In this document: positions 1 through 7,556 of the stretch, one piece after another
Position numbering within the stretch: position 1 is the first letter of the stretch
Layout of the letters: each line of letters begins with the position of its first letter
Assembly: GCA_003001795.1 (NCBI GenBank)
Contig: PVNI01000001.1
Coordinates: forward strand, 558,001 to 622,000
Direction: 5' to 3'
Length of the DNA stretch: 64,000 nt
Source: Actinomadura viridilutea
GTDB taxonomy: Bacteria > Actinomycetota > Actinomycetes > Streptosporangiales > Streptosporangiaceae
Translations under genes and position numbers: made by a program
The notes under the pieces: generated by a model
What the model saw: only the letters and a program-made list of their open reading frames with translations
Told to the model about the DNA's origin: nothing
Databases searched by the model: none

Positions 1-1068
1 TTCAAGATCACCCAGCTGAACGACTTCCGGACCAGGGCGCAGGAAGGTGCGGACGCTGCGGCGCTCGGCGCACTGGCCCCGCTACGGGATGAGGCCGTCA
101 ACTTGGCCTTGCAAGGCATTCCGCCGGACATGATCGGCTACTGGGTCACCGGCGCGGACGCCACAGCCGCTGCCGAAAAATACGCGGTCAAGAACGACAC
201 CGAACTCGTTGGCAAGGTGCGGCAGACGAGCATGCTCGGCTACGTGGCCAAGGCGACCGTCCAGACCAAGTACTGCCAACTCAAGGACGACAGGGAGCTG
301 ACCCCTCAAGAGCGGGATGATTTGAAGGCGGGACGCAACCTCTGCACGGACACTGAGGGAAAGAAGGGAATAGGTCGCAGGGCAGGTGCGACCGCCATCG
401 CCAAGTTCTTCCCCCCGACCTGCTCGTACGAATGGATGCCGGGCGAGGGAAGTCCGGACGGCGGCGGCTCGCCGCTGCCGGCGCGACTCCTCTGCAACAA
501 CGTACAGGTCTGGCCGAACGGAAACCGCAGCAAGGTGTCGAAACTTTTCAAGGTCAGGCTGGTCGACAAAGAGGACCCTCAGCCCTACACGGGGTTGCCC
601 TACGGTCCCGGAATCGGCGGTCCGATGCCGGACCCGGGGCCTTTGCCCGAGGGTACGCCGGAAATGATCAAACGAGTGATCGCATTCGCCGTGGCGCAGC
701 TCGGGACGTGGTATCAATGGGGCGGAACCTGTACCAACGCGAGTCGTGTCGCCCCCACCCCCGCGAATTGCGACTGCTCCTCCCTGACCCAGATGGCTTA
801 CCGGGCCGCGGGCATCGCGATCCCGCGCGTCACCTATGATCAGGTCAACTACGGACGGCGAATTGCCCCAGGGCAGGAGAAGGCTGGTGACCTGGTGTTC
901 TTCCGGCCCGGTCCGAGAGGACCCGAGCACGTCGGGCTGGTCGTCGACCCGGAAAAGGGCATCATGATCCACGCGCCGCACACGGGTGCCCGTGTCGAAT
1001 ACGCCAACTACAAGTCTCGCGGGCCCATCGCGTTCGTGCGCCCCTACAACGAGAGCAGAACCGCCTGA
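1..1068 (+). CDS. NlpC/P60 (C40) cysteine peptidase, 5' end outside the window
   Basis: The reading frame is open from base 1, so the start lies upstream and only the C-terminal 355 residues are present. The last ~130 residues form an NlpC/P60 domain, a fold that usually cleaves D-Glu/mDAP peptide bonds in peptidoglycan. The catalytic Cys is in DCSSL (codon 775-777), the His in EHVGLVV (928-930), and a further His follows in the IHAPH strand (970-972). The upstream part has no domain I recognise. It carries several Cys and a Pro/Gly-rich linker just before the peptidase. The gene ends 31 bases before a prepilin-peptidase gene, so the two are probably co-transcribed. That suggests a wall-remodelling role for a surface or secretion apparatus encoded partly to the left. 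The domain call is firm; the role is inferred. Confidence 0.85.
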   Translation, partial: FKITQLNDFRTRAQEGADAAALGALAPLRDEAVNLALQGIPPDMIGYWVTGADATAAAEKYAVKNDTELVGKVRQTSMLGYVAKATVQTKYCQLKDDRELTPQERDDLKAGRNLCTDTEGKKGIGRRAGATAIAKFFPPTCSYEWMPGEGSPDGGGSPLPARLLCNNVQVWPNGNRSKVSKLFKVRLVDKEDPQPYTGLPYGPGIGGPMPDPGPLPEGTPEMIKRVIAFAVAQLGTWYQWGGTCTNASRVAPTPANCDCSSLTQMAYRAAGIAIPRVTYDQVNYGRRIAPGQEKAGDLVFFRPGPRGPEHVGLVVDPEKGIMIHAPHTGARVEYANYKSRGPIAFVRPYNESRTA

Positions 1069-1099
1069 TGGGCGCATTCACTCCGGCGCCGGGGCGGCG

Positions 1100-1729
1100 A
1101 TGAGCGGTTGGGGGGTCGTCCTGTCGACAGCCGCGGTCGGTCTCGTCGTCGGATATTGCCTGGCTCCGCAGGGCGAACGCTATGAAGTGAAGTTCACCCC
1201 CGCGCGCCGATGGGTCGTCGCGGGAACCACCGCTGCGGTCTGCGCGGCGCTGGGCTGGCGGTTCGGTGCATCGCCGATACTTGCCGCCTACCTATATCTC
1301 GGTGCGGTCGGAACTCTGTTGAACTTCATCGACCTCGCGGTAAAACGGCTGCCGGATCGGTTCACCCTCCCGTCGTACGGAATCGGTGCGGCACTCATGG
1401 CTGTGGCCGTACCCTTCGTCGACGATGGACTCCGCCATCTGCTGAATGCCCTGGTCGGAATGGCAGTGCTGTGGGTCATCTATTTCCTCCAGCACTTCTT
1501 CGTTCCGCAGGCCATCGGGCGCGGAGACATGAAGCTGTCCGGTGTACTTGGGCTCTACCTGGGCTGGTTGGGGCAGGACGCCTGGTTTTACGGCGTTATC
1601 GCCGGTGCCCTTCTCGGAGGGGTCGCCGCCGTGGGGTTGATGCTGACGCGCCGAGCCTCCCGCAAGTCAGAGATGCCGTACGGCCCGTTCATGCTGGCGG
1701 GAACGCTGATCGGGATCCTCTTCGGATGA
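1100..1729 (+). CDS. A24-family prepilin peptidase (short, CpaA/TadV-like), copy 1
   Basis: This 209-residue polytopic membrane protein matches the catalytic core of aspartic prepilin peptidases, which cut leader peptides from type IV pilins and pseudopilins at the membrane. The first catalytic Asp is in FIDLAVKRLPDRFTLPSY and the second in the GxGD-type motif GRGDMKLSGVLG. About six hydrophobic segments are visible. There is no N-terminal Cys-rich methylase domain, as in the short CpaA/TadV type. The ATG at 1100 was chosen because the frame upstream overlaps the preceding NlpC/P60 gene. The next gene begins with a pilin-like signal, so this enzyme is a natural candidate to process it. A second copy lies at 5703 and decayed fragments near 6450 and 8770. 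Confidence 0.85.
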   Translation: MSGWGVVLSTAAVGLVVGYCLAPQGERYEVKFTPARRWVVAGTTAAVCAALGWRFGASPILAAYLYLGAVGTLLNFIDLAVKRLPDRFTLPSYGIGAALMAVAVPFVDDGLRHLLNALVGMAVLWVIYFLQHFFVPQAIGRGDMKLSGVLGLYLGWLGQDAWFYGVIAGALLGGVAAVGLMLTRRASRKSEMPYGPFMLAGTLIGILFG

Positions 1730-1893
1730 CGTTGCCTTATGACGCGATCCCGCAGTGACGCGGGCCTCGAGTTTGGGTCCGTTTTTGGGCCCTGAGGCTC
1801 ATGTGCATGATCAGCCCTCGGCATAACATCGAAAGTCGGTCTATGTCAGTCTAAGTCCCGAGGTAGGCAGTCCAGCGCGGAGGAACACGGGCC

Positions 1894-3645
1894 GTGATGA
1901 ACTTCTGGCGTAGGGCTGCTGAGCGCCCTGCTGATCGAGGTGCATCGTTCTTCGAGTACGCGGCGCTTCTCGCCGTGGTTTCCGGAATCATCGCGGCCCT
2001 GGTGTTGGCCGATGTCCCTGAGCAGATCCTGTCCAGGACCGGGTCCGTAATCTGTAAGGCCCTTGGCGGTTCCGACTGTGGAGGGCCTGTAAACAGCGGT
2101 CAGCCGAACGCCGGCCAAAACCCGAAGGCGAGTGACGGCGACGACGGTGACTGCGAGGGGAATGTCTTCCAGAAGGGCCTCTGTCACACTGGGAACTTCC
2201 TGGGCGGGGTCGGCAAGGCGTTCTGGAACGACATCATCTACCCGACCGGGATGAGCTTCAAAGGCTTCGGGCTGGGCCTTTGGGACATCGGAACGGGAGT
2301 CTGGGAGGGAGTCACCTTCACCGGCTGCCTCCTTCATATCTGCAGCCATGACGGCTTCAAGAGCAATTGGAGTGCCATAGGAGCCCTCTTCACCACCGAT
2401 CCCAGAGAAACCATCCCGGTTCTCTGGGACGAGATGACCAAGCATTGTCGGAAGTGGAGCAACGAGGACGTCGCGCGTTGCGCGACGGGCTTCATCGGGT
2501 CGCTCGTCGGGACCAAAGGCCTCAACAAGCTCGGCAAACTCGGCAAGCTCGGCAAGATTCCCGAGGGAGCGCTCTCCAAGATTGACGAGCTGGCCGACGG
2601 AGCGAAGGACGCCGCGAACCGCGCGGAGCGGCTGGCCCGTGAGGGCAAGGTCGATGAGGCGCAGCGCTCCGCCGACGAGGCCGCGCGGAAGGCCGACGAA
2701 GCTGAGGCGGAGGCACGAAGAAACGGCTGCAGGGTCGGCTCGCTCGCTCCACCGGGCGAGCTGGGGAGCGTCCTGTTCGGCCGCATGGGCGCGGGCGTGC
2801 CGACGCGCGCTCACCAAGGTCTGGCGGTGCCCGTTTCCCTCGAGGGTGACGAGTGCCCGCCGAAGAGCGCGAAGGAGGCCCGGCGCCAGGCCGGCCGAGC
2901 GGCCAAGGCCGTTCTGAAGACGAGGTTGAAGACGCTCGGGCTCAGCGACGCCGATATCGACGCCCTGCTCGGGAAGATCAAGGACACCGACAAGGGCTCC
3001 CTCGACGCCCTGCGCAAGACGCTGGACGCCACCTCCGACGCCGCCAAGGCGCGTCACATCACCGAGGCGCTTGGGGACCTGGCGGGCCTCGCCGGACGCA
3101 ACGGTCTGACCAACCAGTCCATCCAGGGTGTGATCGCCCGGCTCAAGAATGCGAGTGGACAGCCCCTCAACGCCGAGAACCGGGCGCTGCCCTCGCTGGC
3201 GGCCGAGGTGAGCCACGCCCGCAGGGTGGCCGATTCGGGCCAGGTCAAGCCCGGAACCCGCATCGCGATCGGTGCGAAGGGCGGCACCGACTTCGGCGGC
3301 GGGCACAAGGTGGAGTTTCCCGCGGGCGTGGACGCGGACGTCGCCTACGTGGACGCGAGCGGGCGGGTGCACCTCAACGAGGTCAAGGAAACGATGAACG
3401 CGCTGATCAGCACCCTGAAGAAGGAGAACGGCGGGCAGCTGGACAAGTACAAGAACTGGGAGGCCTCCAGCAACGGCAAGGCCAAGTTCGTGGTCATGTC
3501 GGCGGACGGTGCCGACGACCTCTTCAAGCCGGCATTCCGGACCCAGCTCCAGCAGCTGATCGATTCCGGTATCCCGGTGGAGATCGCCGGCAAGGAGTAC
3601 GACTCCGCGGCGCTGCGGGCGGCGCAGGCTCGTGGACACTTCTGA
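1894..3645 (+). CDS. Pilin-signal polymorphic toxin candidate with C-terminal nuclease-like domain
   Basis: The protein has 583 residues. Residues 1-16 are basic and end in Gly16. Residues 17-22 read ASFFEY, with Glu at position +5, followed by a hydrophobic stretch (23-39). This is the class III signal of Flp/type IVb pilins, cut by A24 peptidases. Residues ~50-100 are Cys/Gly/Asp rich. Residues ~100-215 contain a DP...W...RC...GxxK pattern like the pretoxin regions of actinobacterial polymorphic toxins. Residues 229-277 form a charged Ala/Glu/Lys helix. The C-terminal ~110 residues carry D487-X8-E496-V-K498, the spacing of a PD-(D/E)XK nuclease core. A GTG at 1894 follows GGAGG at 1879-1883 (ATG 1897 is the alternative). 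What I infer: an exported toxin processed by the neighbouring peptidase. The nuclease call rests only on the motif. Confidence 0.7.
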   Translation: MMNFWRRAAERPADRGASFFEYAALLAVVSGIIAALVLADVPEQILSRTGSVICKALGGSDCGGPVNSGQPNAGQNPKASDGDDGDCEGNVFQKGLCHTGNFLGGVGKAFWNDIIYPTGMSFKGFGLGLWDIGTGVWEGVTFTGCLLHICSHDGFKSNWSAIGALFTTDPRETIPVLWDEMTKHCRKWSNEDVARCATGFIGSLVGTKGLNKLGKLGKLGKIPEGALSKIDELADGAKDAANRAERLAREGKVDEAQRSADEAARKADEAEAEARRNGCRVGSLAPPGELGSVLFGRMGAGVPTRAHQGLAVPVSLEGDECPPKSAKEARRQAGRAAKAVLKTRLKTLGLSDADIDALLGKIKDTDKGSLDALRKTLDATSDAAKARHITEALGDLAGLAGRNGLTNQSIQGVIARLKNASGQPLNAENRALPSLAAEVSHARRVADSGQVKPGTRIAIGAKGGTDFGGGHKVEFPAGVDADVAYVDASGRVHLNEVKETMNALISTLKKENGGQLDKYKNWEASSNGKAKFVVMSADGADDLFKPAFRTQLQQLIDSGIPVEIAGKEYDSAALRAAQARGHF

Positions 3646-3685
3646 TGTCGGCGCCCATCGTAGGGTGCCGGAGGAGAGGAGCGTG

Positions 3686-4885
3686 GTGACCGGGGACGAG
3701 CTGGCACCGGAGGAGCTGAGGGGGATCAGCTCGCCATGGTGCCTGACCGACGCGACCGTCAGAATGATCGTGGCGCGCGAACAGGACACGACGACCGCCT
3801 CAGTCGAGCAGGCACTCGACGTCCTGGAACGCTGCCGCCGCAGGGCCGCCGCCCATCCTCGGCCGCTCGACATGACCGCCCGGGTGGAGCAGTCGGCGCT
3901 GCTGGCGGGGATGGGCGAAGCGTGGGCCGAGTGGCTGCGTCCGTTGGAGACGGCCATGCCCACGCTGGACGACATACGGGTGTCGAATGTGGCGGCGCTG
4001 GTCCGGCGCGCCGAAGTGGAGGTCTCTCCCCAGGTCAAGGCGGTCTTCCCCGAAGAGGGCGTGGTGGCCGTCCCACGGAACAGGCCGTCCCTGGACGTCC
4101 TGGTCGAGCTGACACGCGTATGGGCGGAGGATCTGTGGCCCACCCTCACGCGTCAGGTGAGCGGCTGGCTGAGTGAACGGCTGAGGCTGGGGGGCTCGGA
4201 GGATCACCGAAGGCGCTATTTCGCCCTTCTGGCGGCCGTGGTCCCCGACCTTGGGGACTACGGCGATGCGCTGGTGACCCACCTGGAGTTGACGGGCAGC
4301 ATGGAGACAGCCGCCTACCTGCTGTGCATCGAGCGGCATCCCCGGACGGCGGAGGCGGCGCGACGCAGCGCCGCCGCGTGTCTGCGGCGGCTGGAGCAGG
4401 CGGCCCATCCGCACGGGGACGACCTGCCGGAAGAAATCTGGGATCGCCGTGGACGTCGTTTGTCCGGCGTCCGCACAGGGTTCGTCCGGCAGCACGACGG
4501 CCCTCCGGAAGAGCAGATGCTCGAGTTGTCCTTCGAAGACGGCACGGCGCTGCAGATCTGGGCCGGGTACGAGGGGCGGCTGCGTTTAGAGGAGGGCCCG
4601 CACACTCCCGGATCCGGGGAGAGCCACTCCGAAGTGGAGGGCTTCACGGAGGCGCAGCTTCTCACCGACGATGTGGAGTGGTATTTCCACGACATCGGCG
4701 ATGACCCGCGCGTGGCCGACGCCATCGGCCGGACGCTCACCGATTTCCGGGCGTTCAAGGGAGACGATGACCGCGAAGGGCTCGTCTTGCAGTTCGAAAC
4801 CGTGATGGTGCGGCTTCAGACCGTCGACGATCTGGTCTTCGAGATGACGTGGGGCGACGCCGCGTCCGGGTGGATGGAGGAGTGA
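3686..4885 (+). CDS. Unknown protein, candidate immunity protein of the upstream toxin
   Basis: I do not recognise a family with confidence. The product is about 400 residues, with a helical, Arg/Glu-rich first half and a beta-rich second half (from ~270) that loosely recalls DUF6334. It has no signal peptide or membrane segment, so it should stay in the cytoplasm. It begins 40 bases after the toxin candidate, the usual position of an immunity gene. The sequence GAGGAGAGG at 3671-3679 supports GTG starts at 3686 or 3683. A longer frame from 3632 would overlap the toxin and has no better ribosome site. A broken copy of codons ~115-195 lies at 8474-8695, which shows the gene belongs to a locally duplicating module. 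The immunity role is inferred from position. Confidence 0.65.
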   Translation: MTGDELAPEELRGISSPWCLTDATVRMIVAREQDTTTASVEQALDVLERCRRRAAAHPRPLDMTARVEQSALLAGMGEAWAEWLRPLETAMPTLDDIRVSNVAALVRRAEVEVSPQVKAVFPEEGVVAVPRNRPSLDVLVELTRVWAEDLWPTLTRQVSGWLSERLRLGGSEDHRRRYFALLAAVVPDLGDYGDALVTHLELTGSMETAAYLLCIERHPRTAEAARRSAAACLRRLEQAAHPHGDDLPEEIWDRRGRRLSGVRTGFVRQHDGPPEEQMLELSFEDGTALQIWAGYEGRLRLEEGPHTPGSGESHSEVEGFTEAQLLTDDVEWYFHDIGDDPRVADAIGRTLTDFRAFKGDDDREGLVLQFETVMVRLQTVDDLVFEMTWGDAASGWMEE

Positions 4886-4886
4886 A

Positions 4887-5270
4887 GTGGGCAGGTCCCG
4901 TGTCGCTCAGATGCCGGCGGCGTTGACCACGGCACGCGTGCTGATGTTCATGGTGGCGGGGCTGTCGGCGCTGTGGGTTGTGGCATTCCTCGTCGGCTAC
5001 GGCGTGACGTCCGAGAACGTCGGCGCGGCCATGGTGCAGCTCCTCCCCGGCGCCTTCAGCTTTGCCCTGGCCGTGAAGATCCGGCCCGAACGCCCGCGCA
5101 TTCGTTTGTGGATCAATATTCTCGAGGTCGTCTGGGTCCTGATCGCCTTCGGCAGGATCGGGCAGGGAGACGTGACCGGGGTCCTGGGGCTGATCCTGCC
5201 CGGTATCATCCTCGTGCTGGTCAACACCCGCGCGGCGCGCTCCTATTTCGTGCCCGGCCGCTACTTTTGA
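4887..5270 (+). CDS. Small four-helix integral membrane protein, unknown function
   Basis: The product has 127 residues from GTG 4887, one base after the stop of the preceding gene. An in-frame ATG at 4911 would give 119 residues. Four hydrophobic segments are visible, and the C-terminus is a short basic/aromatic tail (SYFVPGRYF). Such small membrane proteins are common in actinomycetes and have no assigned role. The near-zero spacing argues for translation from the same message as the candidate immunity gene. Membrane immunity or an unrelated passenger are both possible. Confidence 0.65.
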   Translation: MGRSRVAQMPAALTTARVLMFMVAGLSALWVVAFLVGYGVTSENVGAAMVQLLPGAFSFALAVKIRPERPRIRLWINILEVVWVLIAFGRIGQGDVTGVLGLILPGIILVLVNTRAARSYFVPGRYF

Positions 5271-5338
5271 TTCCGCGGCTCCTGTCGCCGTTTCAGATTT
5301 CGGGCCGCGGGCGGCGTTCGGTGCCGGCGGAGTGGAGA

Positions 5339-5491
5339 GTGATCGTCTACGTCGAGTGCGGCGGGCGTAGCCTCTGAAATCCGCCCATAGGGCGGTCGGG
5401 TGTTCATACATTCGGTCATGGCCTTGGAGGCTGTTTGCGGGGCAGGCTTCAAGGGGTGAGCGCTGCCATTCCCGACGATACCTATGACATC
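5339..5491 (+). pseudogene. Decayed 5' copy of the 122-residue gene at 6881
   Basis: Read from GTG 5339, this stretch gives VIVYVECGGRSL, a TGA stop, then NP. The intact gene gives MSIYIKHGDRTIWNP at the same place, so TGG became TGA. After a frame change the match resumes (GRVFIHSVMALEAV against GRVFIHSVTALEAV). A second stop follows, then IPDDTY. Similarity ends near 5491, so only about the first 45 codons survive. The ribosome-site context is also shared (GGAGAGTG against GAAGAGTG). This is a relic of a local duplication, too damaged to encode a product. Confidence 0.8.
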
Positions 5492-5702
5492 AACGTTGGA
5501 AGGGGCGGTTGGAGGCCGAGTAGAGGACGCCCACCGGGTGCCACGGCCAAGGTGTGCAGCATCGAGGTGTGCGCCCTGTCCAAGGGCGGGACGATGCTGG
5601 CTCTGACCGTGCGTGCTCCACGAGAGGAGTTCGACGCGACTGGGATGTAGGTGCGGGATTGAGCATGGTGTGTGGACGCCGCATGGAGATCGAGCTTTTG
5701 GG
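5492..5702. other. Gene-poor spacer with a possible fragment
   Basis: There is no convincing complete gene here. A forward frame ending at 5650 has a stretch reading MLALTVRAPREEFDATGM. It could be the tail of a lost secreted or lipoprotein gene, but it lacks a start and a ribosome site. The segment lies between a pseudogene and the second prepilin peptidase gene and is probably remnant DNA. Confidence 0.35.
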
Positions 5703-6356
5703 ATGGGAGGCGGGAGTGATAGCGAGGTGAGCGCAGACACGTCGGGCGCCGGCGAAACCAGTGCGGCCGATCGCCCGGGTGCGAGTGCTTGGTCCCTCCG
5801 TGCGGATTGGACGGAACCGGTCAGGCGGAGTCCGGTGCGGGTGCTGCTGGCGGGGGCCGCAGTGCTGGCGCTGCTGTCGTGGCGGATCGGGTTGAGAGCC
5901 GACCTGGTCGCGTTCGCATATCTCGGCTGCGTCGGCGTGGTGCTCGGTGTCGTCGACGTCGCTCTGCGGCGCCTGCCCGATCCGCTTACGCTGCCTTCTT
6001 ATCCCATCGGCATGGTGTTGCTCAGCGCGGCTGCACCGAGCACTACCGACGGCGGCGGTCGTTTCATCGACGCTCTGATTGGGCTGGGAGTGTTGTGGGG
6101 GCTCTTCTTCCTTCAGTGGGTGGTGGTCCCCCGCGCTCTTGGGTTCGGTGACGTGAAGCTGTCGGGCGTTCTCGGGTTGTATCTCGGCTGGCTGGGGTTC
6201 GACGCCTGGACGCTCGGTGTGCTGGCCATGTTCGTCCTGGGCGGCCTGTACTCGATCGGATTGATCGTGTTCAGGCGCGTGGGTCGGAAAGCCACGATTC
6301 CGTTCGGACCGTTCATGCTGCTCGGCGCGCTCGTGGGAGTGCTCGTGCACGCCTAA
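5703..6356 (+). CDS. A24-family prepilin peptidase, copy 2
   Basis: This 217-residue membrane protein is a clear paralogue of the gene at 1100. The first catalytic Asp lies in VVDVALRRLPDPLTLPSY and the second in GFGDVKLSGVLGLYLGW; the shared GDxKLSGVLGLYLGWLG block is almost unchanged. The N-terminus has about 40 extra polar residues before the first membrane segment. ATG 5703 gives the longest product. GTG 5727, preceded by GGGAG, is a reasonable alternative. No pilin-like gene is adjacent in this part of the island, so its substrate may be the toxin at 1894 or something outside the window. Both catalytic motifs are intact, unlike the two decayed fragments nearby. Confidence 0.8.
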   Translation: MGGGSDSEVSADTSGAGETSAADRPGASAWSLRADWTEPVRRSPVRVLLAGAAVLALLSWRIGLRADLVAFAYLGCVGVVLGVVDVALRRLPDPLTLPSYPIGMVLLSAAAPSTTDGGGRFIDALIGLGVLWGLFFLQWVVVPRALGFGDVKLSGVLGLYLGWLGFDAWTLGVLAMFVLGGLYSIGLIVFRRVGRKATIPFGPFMLLGALVGVLVHA

Positions 6357-6440
6357 TTGCAGGCACGGCATGCAGACATTGGCCGGCTTCGATCCGGCGC
6401 TCCGCGCACACCACCCCGGACGTGCGAGTGTGCACAAGGT

Positions 6441-6513
6441 TCCGATGGCGCCGAGCAGCCACGGGCTGAGTGACGTCGAGCTGTCTGGCGTCTTCGTATG
6501 GACCTGGGACGGC
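6441..6513 (+). pseudogene. Fragment of a prepilin peptidase gene (second catalytic motif)
   Basis: Translation gives SHGLSDVELSGVFVWTWDG, which lines up with ALGFGDVKLSGVLGLYLGW around the second catalytic Asp of the intact copy just upstream. No flanking peptidase sequence is recognisable, and the essential first motif is missing. It is a relic of a third copy. Confidence 0.6.
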
Positions 6514-6880
6514 TTGCGGGAGACCTCGATGACAGGCGCGCCGGTGCGGCGGGCCTTGCAGAGATCACCGATACCCGCCATCGACGCGTCCGCCGCGTAC
6601 CGTTTGATGTTCACCGCGCCGTCACCGACCACTTGCACCCGCGCAGGGGCGGCGACATGTGCAGCGCCCTGGAGGGAAGGGCGTAGCGGTCGTGCCGGCG
6701 CGCCGTCCGTCTCACGCGCCTCCAGCCACATACTTCGTCACGGCCTGATCGCCCAACGTTCCTCCGGAGAGCCCCCTCATTCGTGCGCTACATGATCACT
6801 GTGTCGCGGGCGGTGTCCTGGCTTCACCTTTGGCTGTGCTAATCAGGTTATGAGGTCCGAGCAGACGGTGGGATGGAAGA
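6514..6880. other. Intergenic remnant DNA
   Basis: I see no complete gene. On the minus strand, about 6535-6680 reads as VQVVGDGAVNIKRYAAD followed by a short GIGDLCKARRTG stretch. This looks protein-like but has no family I recognise. The last 100 bases are AT-richer and probably hold the promoter of the gene at 6881. Confidence 0.4.
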
Positions 6881-7249
6881 GTGAGCATATACATCAAGCA
6901 TGGAGACCGGACCATCTGGAATCCGGCCATGGGCGTCGGCCGGGTGTTCATTCACTCGGTCACGGCCTTGGAGGCGGTCGCTGGGCTCCCGTCGGGCGTG
7001 ACGGCCGTCATTCCCGACGATACCTACAGCATCGATGACGGCGAGCTCCGCGCGTTCGCCCAGGAACTGGTCAATGGCTACTTCTCCACGTCGCATCCGC
7101 TGTATCGGATGATGGTCGGCGGCGTCCTCAAGACGTGCCTTGTGCTGTTGGAGCGGGCAGGCAATCCGCTGCACATCGATCCCGTCAACGAGGATCACAT
7201 GTCGTTTCTTCGCGAGCTCGGTTATCATGCCCGGTTCATGCCCATATGA
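6881..7249 (+). CDS. 122-residue unknown protein (possibly DUF6086-like)
   Basis: The product starts MSIYIKHGDRTIWNPAMG from GTG 6881, with GGAAGA just upstream. It is a soluble alpha/beta protein with no signal peptide. A conserved-looking core (LWNP-type motif, AGLPSG, IPDD-Y-ID) recalls, from memory, the small DUF6086 family of actinomycete toxin islands. That assignment is tentative. A truncated, frameshifted copy lies at 5339-5491. Position in a toxin/immunity graveyard suggests an orphan immunity or accessory role, but nothing in the sequence shows it. Confidence 0.65.
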   Translation: MSIYIKHGDRTIWNPAMGVGRVFIHSVTALEAVAGLPSGVTAVIPDDTYSIDDGELRAFAQELVNGYFSTSHPLYRMMVGGVLKTCLVLLERAGNPLHIDPVNEDHMSFLRELGYHARFMPI

Positions 7250-7268
7250 GGTCGTCGTTGTCCCCAGG

Positions 7269-7412
7269 ATGACTGAAGAGCTCGATCTTCATGTCGTGCG
7301 TCACCCAGCACAATCTCCCGTTCGGCCATCCAAGGATGGCGTCGTTAGCGGAGAAATCGACATCTGTGCACGCGAGGTGATCATCGAAGATGCAAGACAC
7401 ATCCGGAGGTGA
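7269..7412 (+). CDS. Possible 47-residue protein or gene fragment
   Basis: An ATG at 7269 opens a frame starting MTEELDLHVVRHPAQSP and ending in HIRR. Codon use is like the neighbouring accessory genes, and it begins 20 bases after the previous stop. It could be a small protein, but it looks more like the N-terminal stub of a longer lost gene. No family is recognised. Confidence 0.3.
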   Translation: MTEELDLHVVRHPAQSPVRPSKDGVVSGEIDICAREVIIEDARHIRR

Positions 7413-7556
7413 ATGGCGGAGGCAGGGGGCGGGTTTACGTCCTGGCGCCGAATGTGTCCATTGCCGGCTGCAAGCGGTTCGAGCGGGAATACAGTGTTCG
7501 GGTGGTAGTATCGATCATCTGTAGAACAACCTGAAGCGCAGAGGGCTCTGCTGGGC

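Noticed and set aside
1846..4149. A 767-codon open frame on the minus strand opposite the toxin candidate
   Set aside because: It is an antisense shadow from high GC: composition is Arg/Ser/Gly-rich, it has no ribosome site, and the forward frames contain recognisable motifs.
6370..6795. 141-codon forward frame after the second prepilin peptidase
   Set aside because: Only a ~20-residue part resembles the peptidase; the rest is low in any recognisable pattern and it starts within remnant DNA. Recorded as a relic instead.
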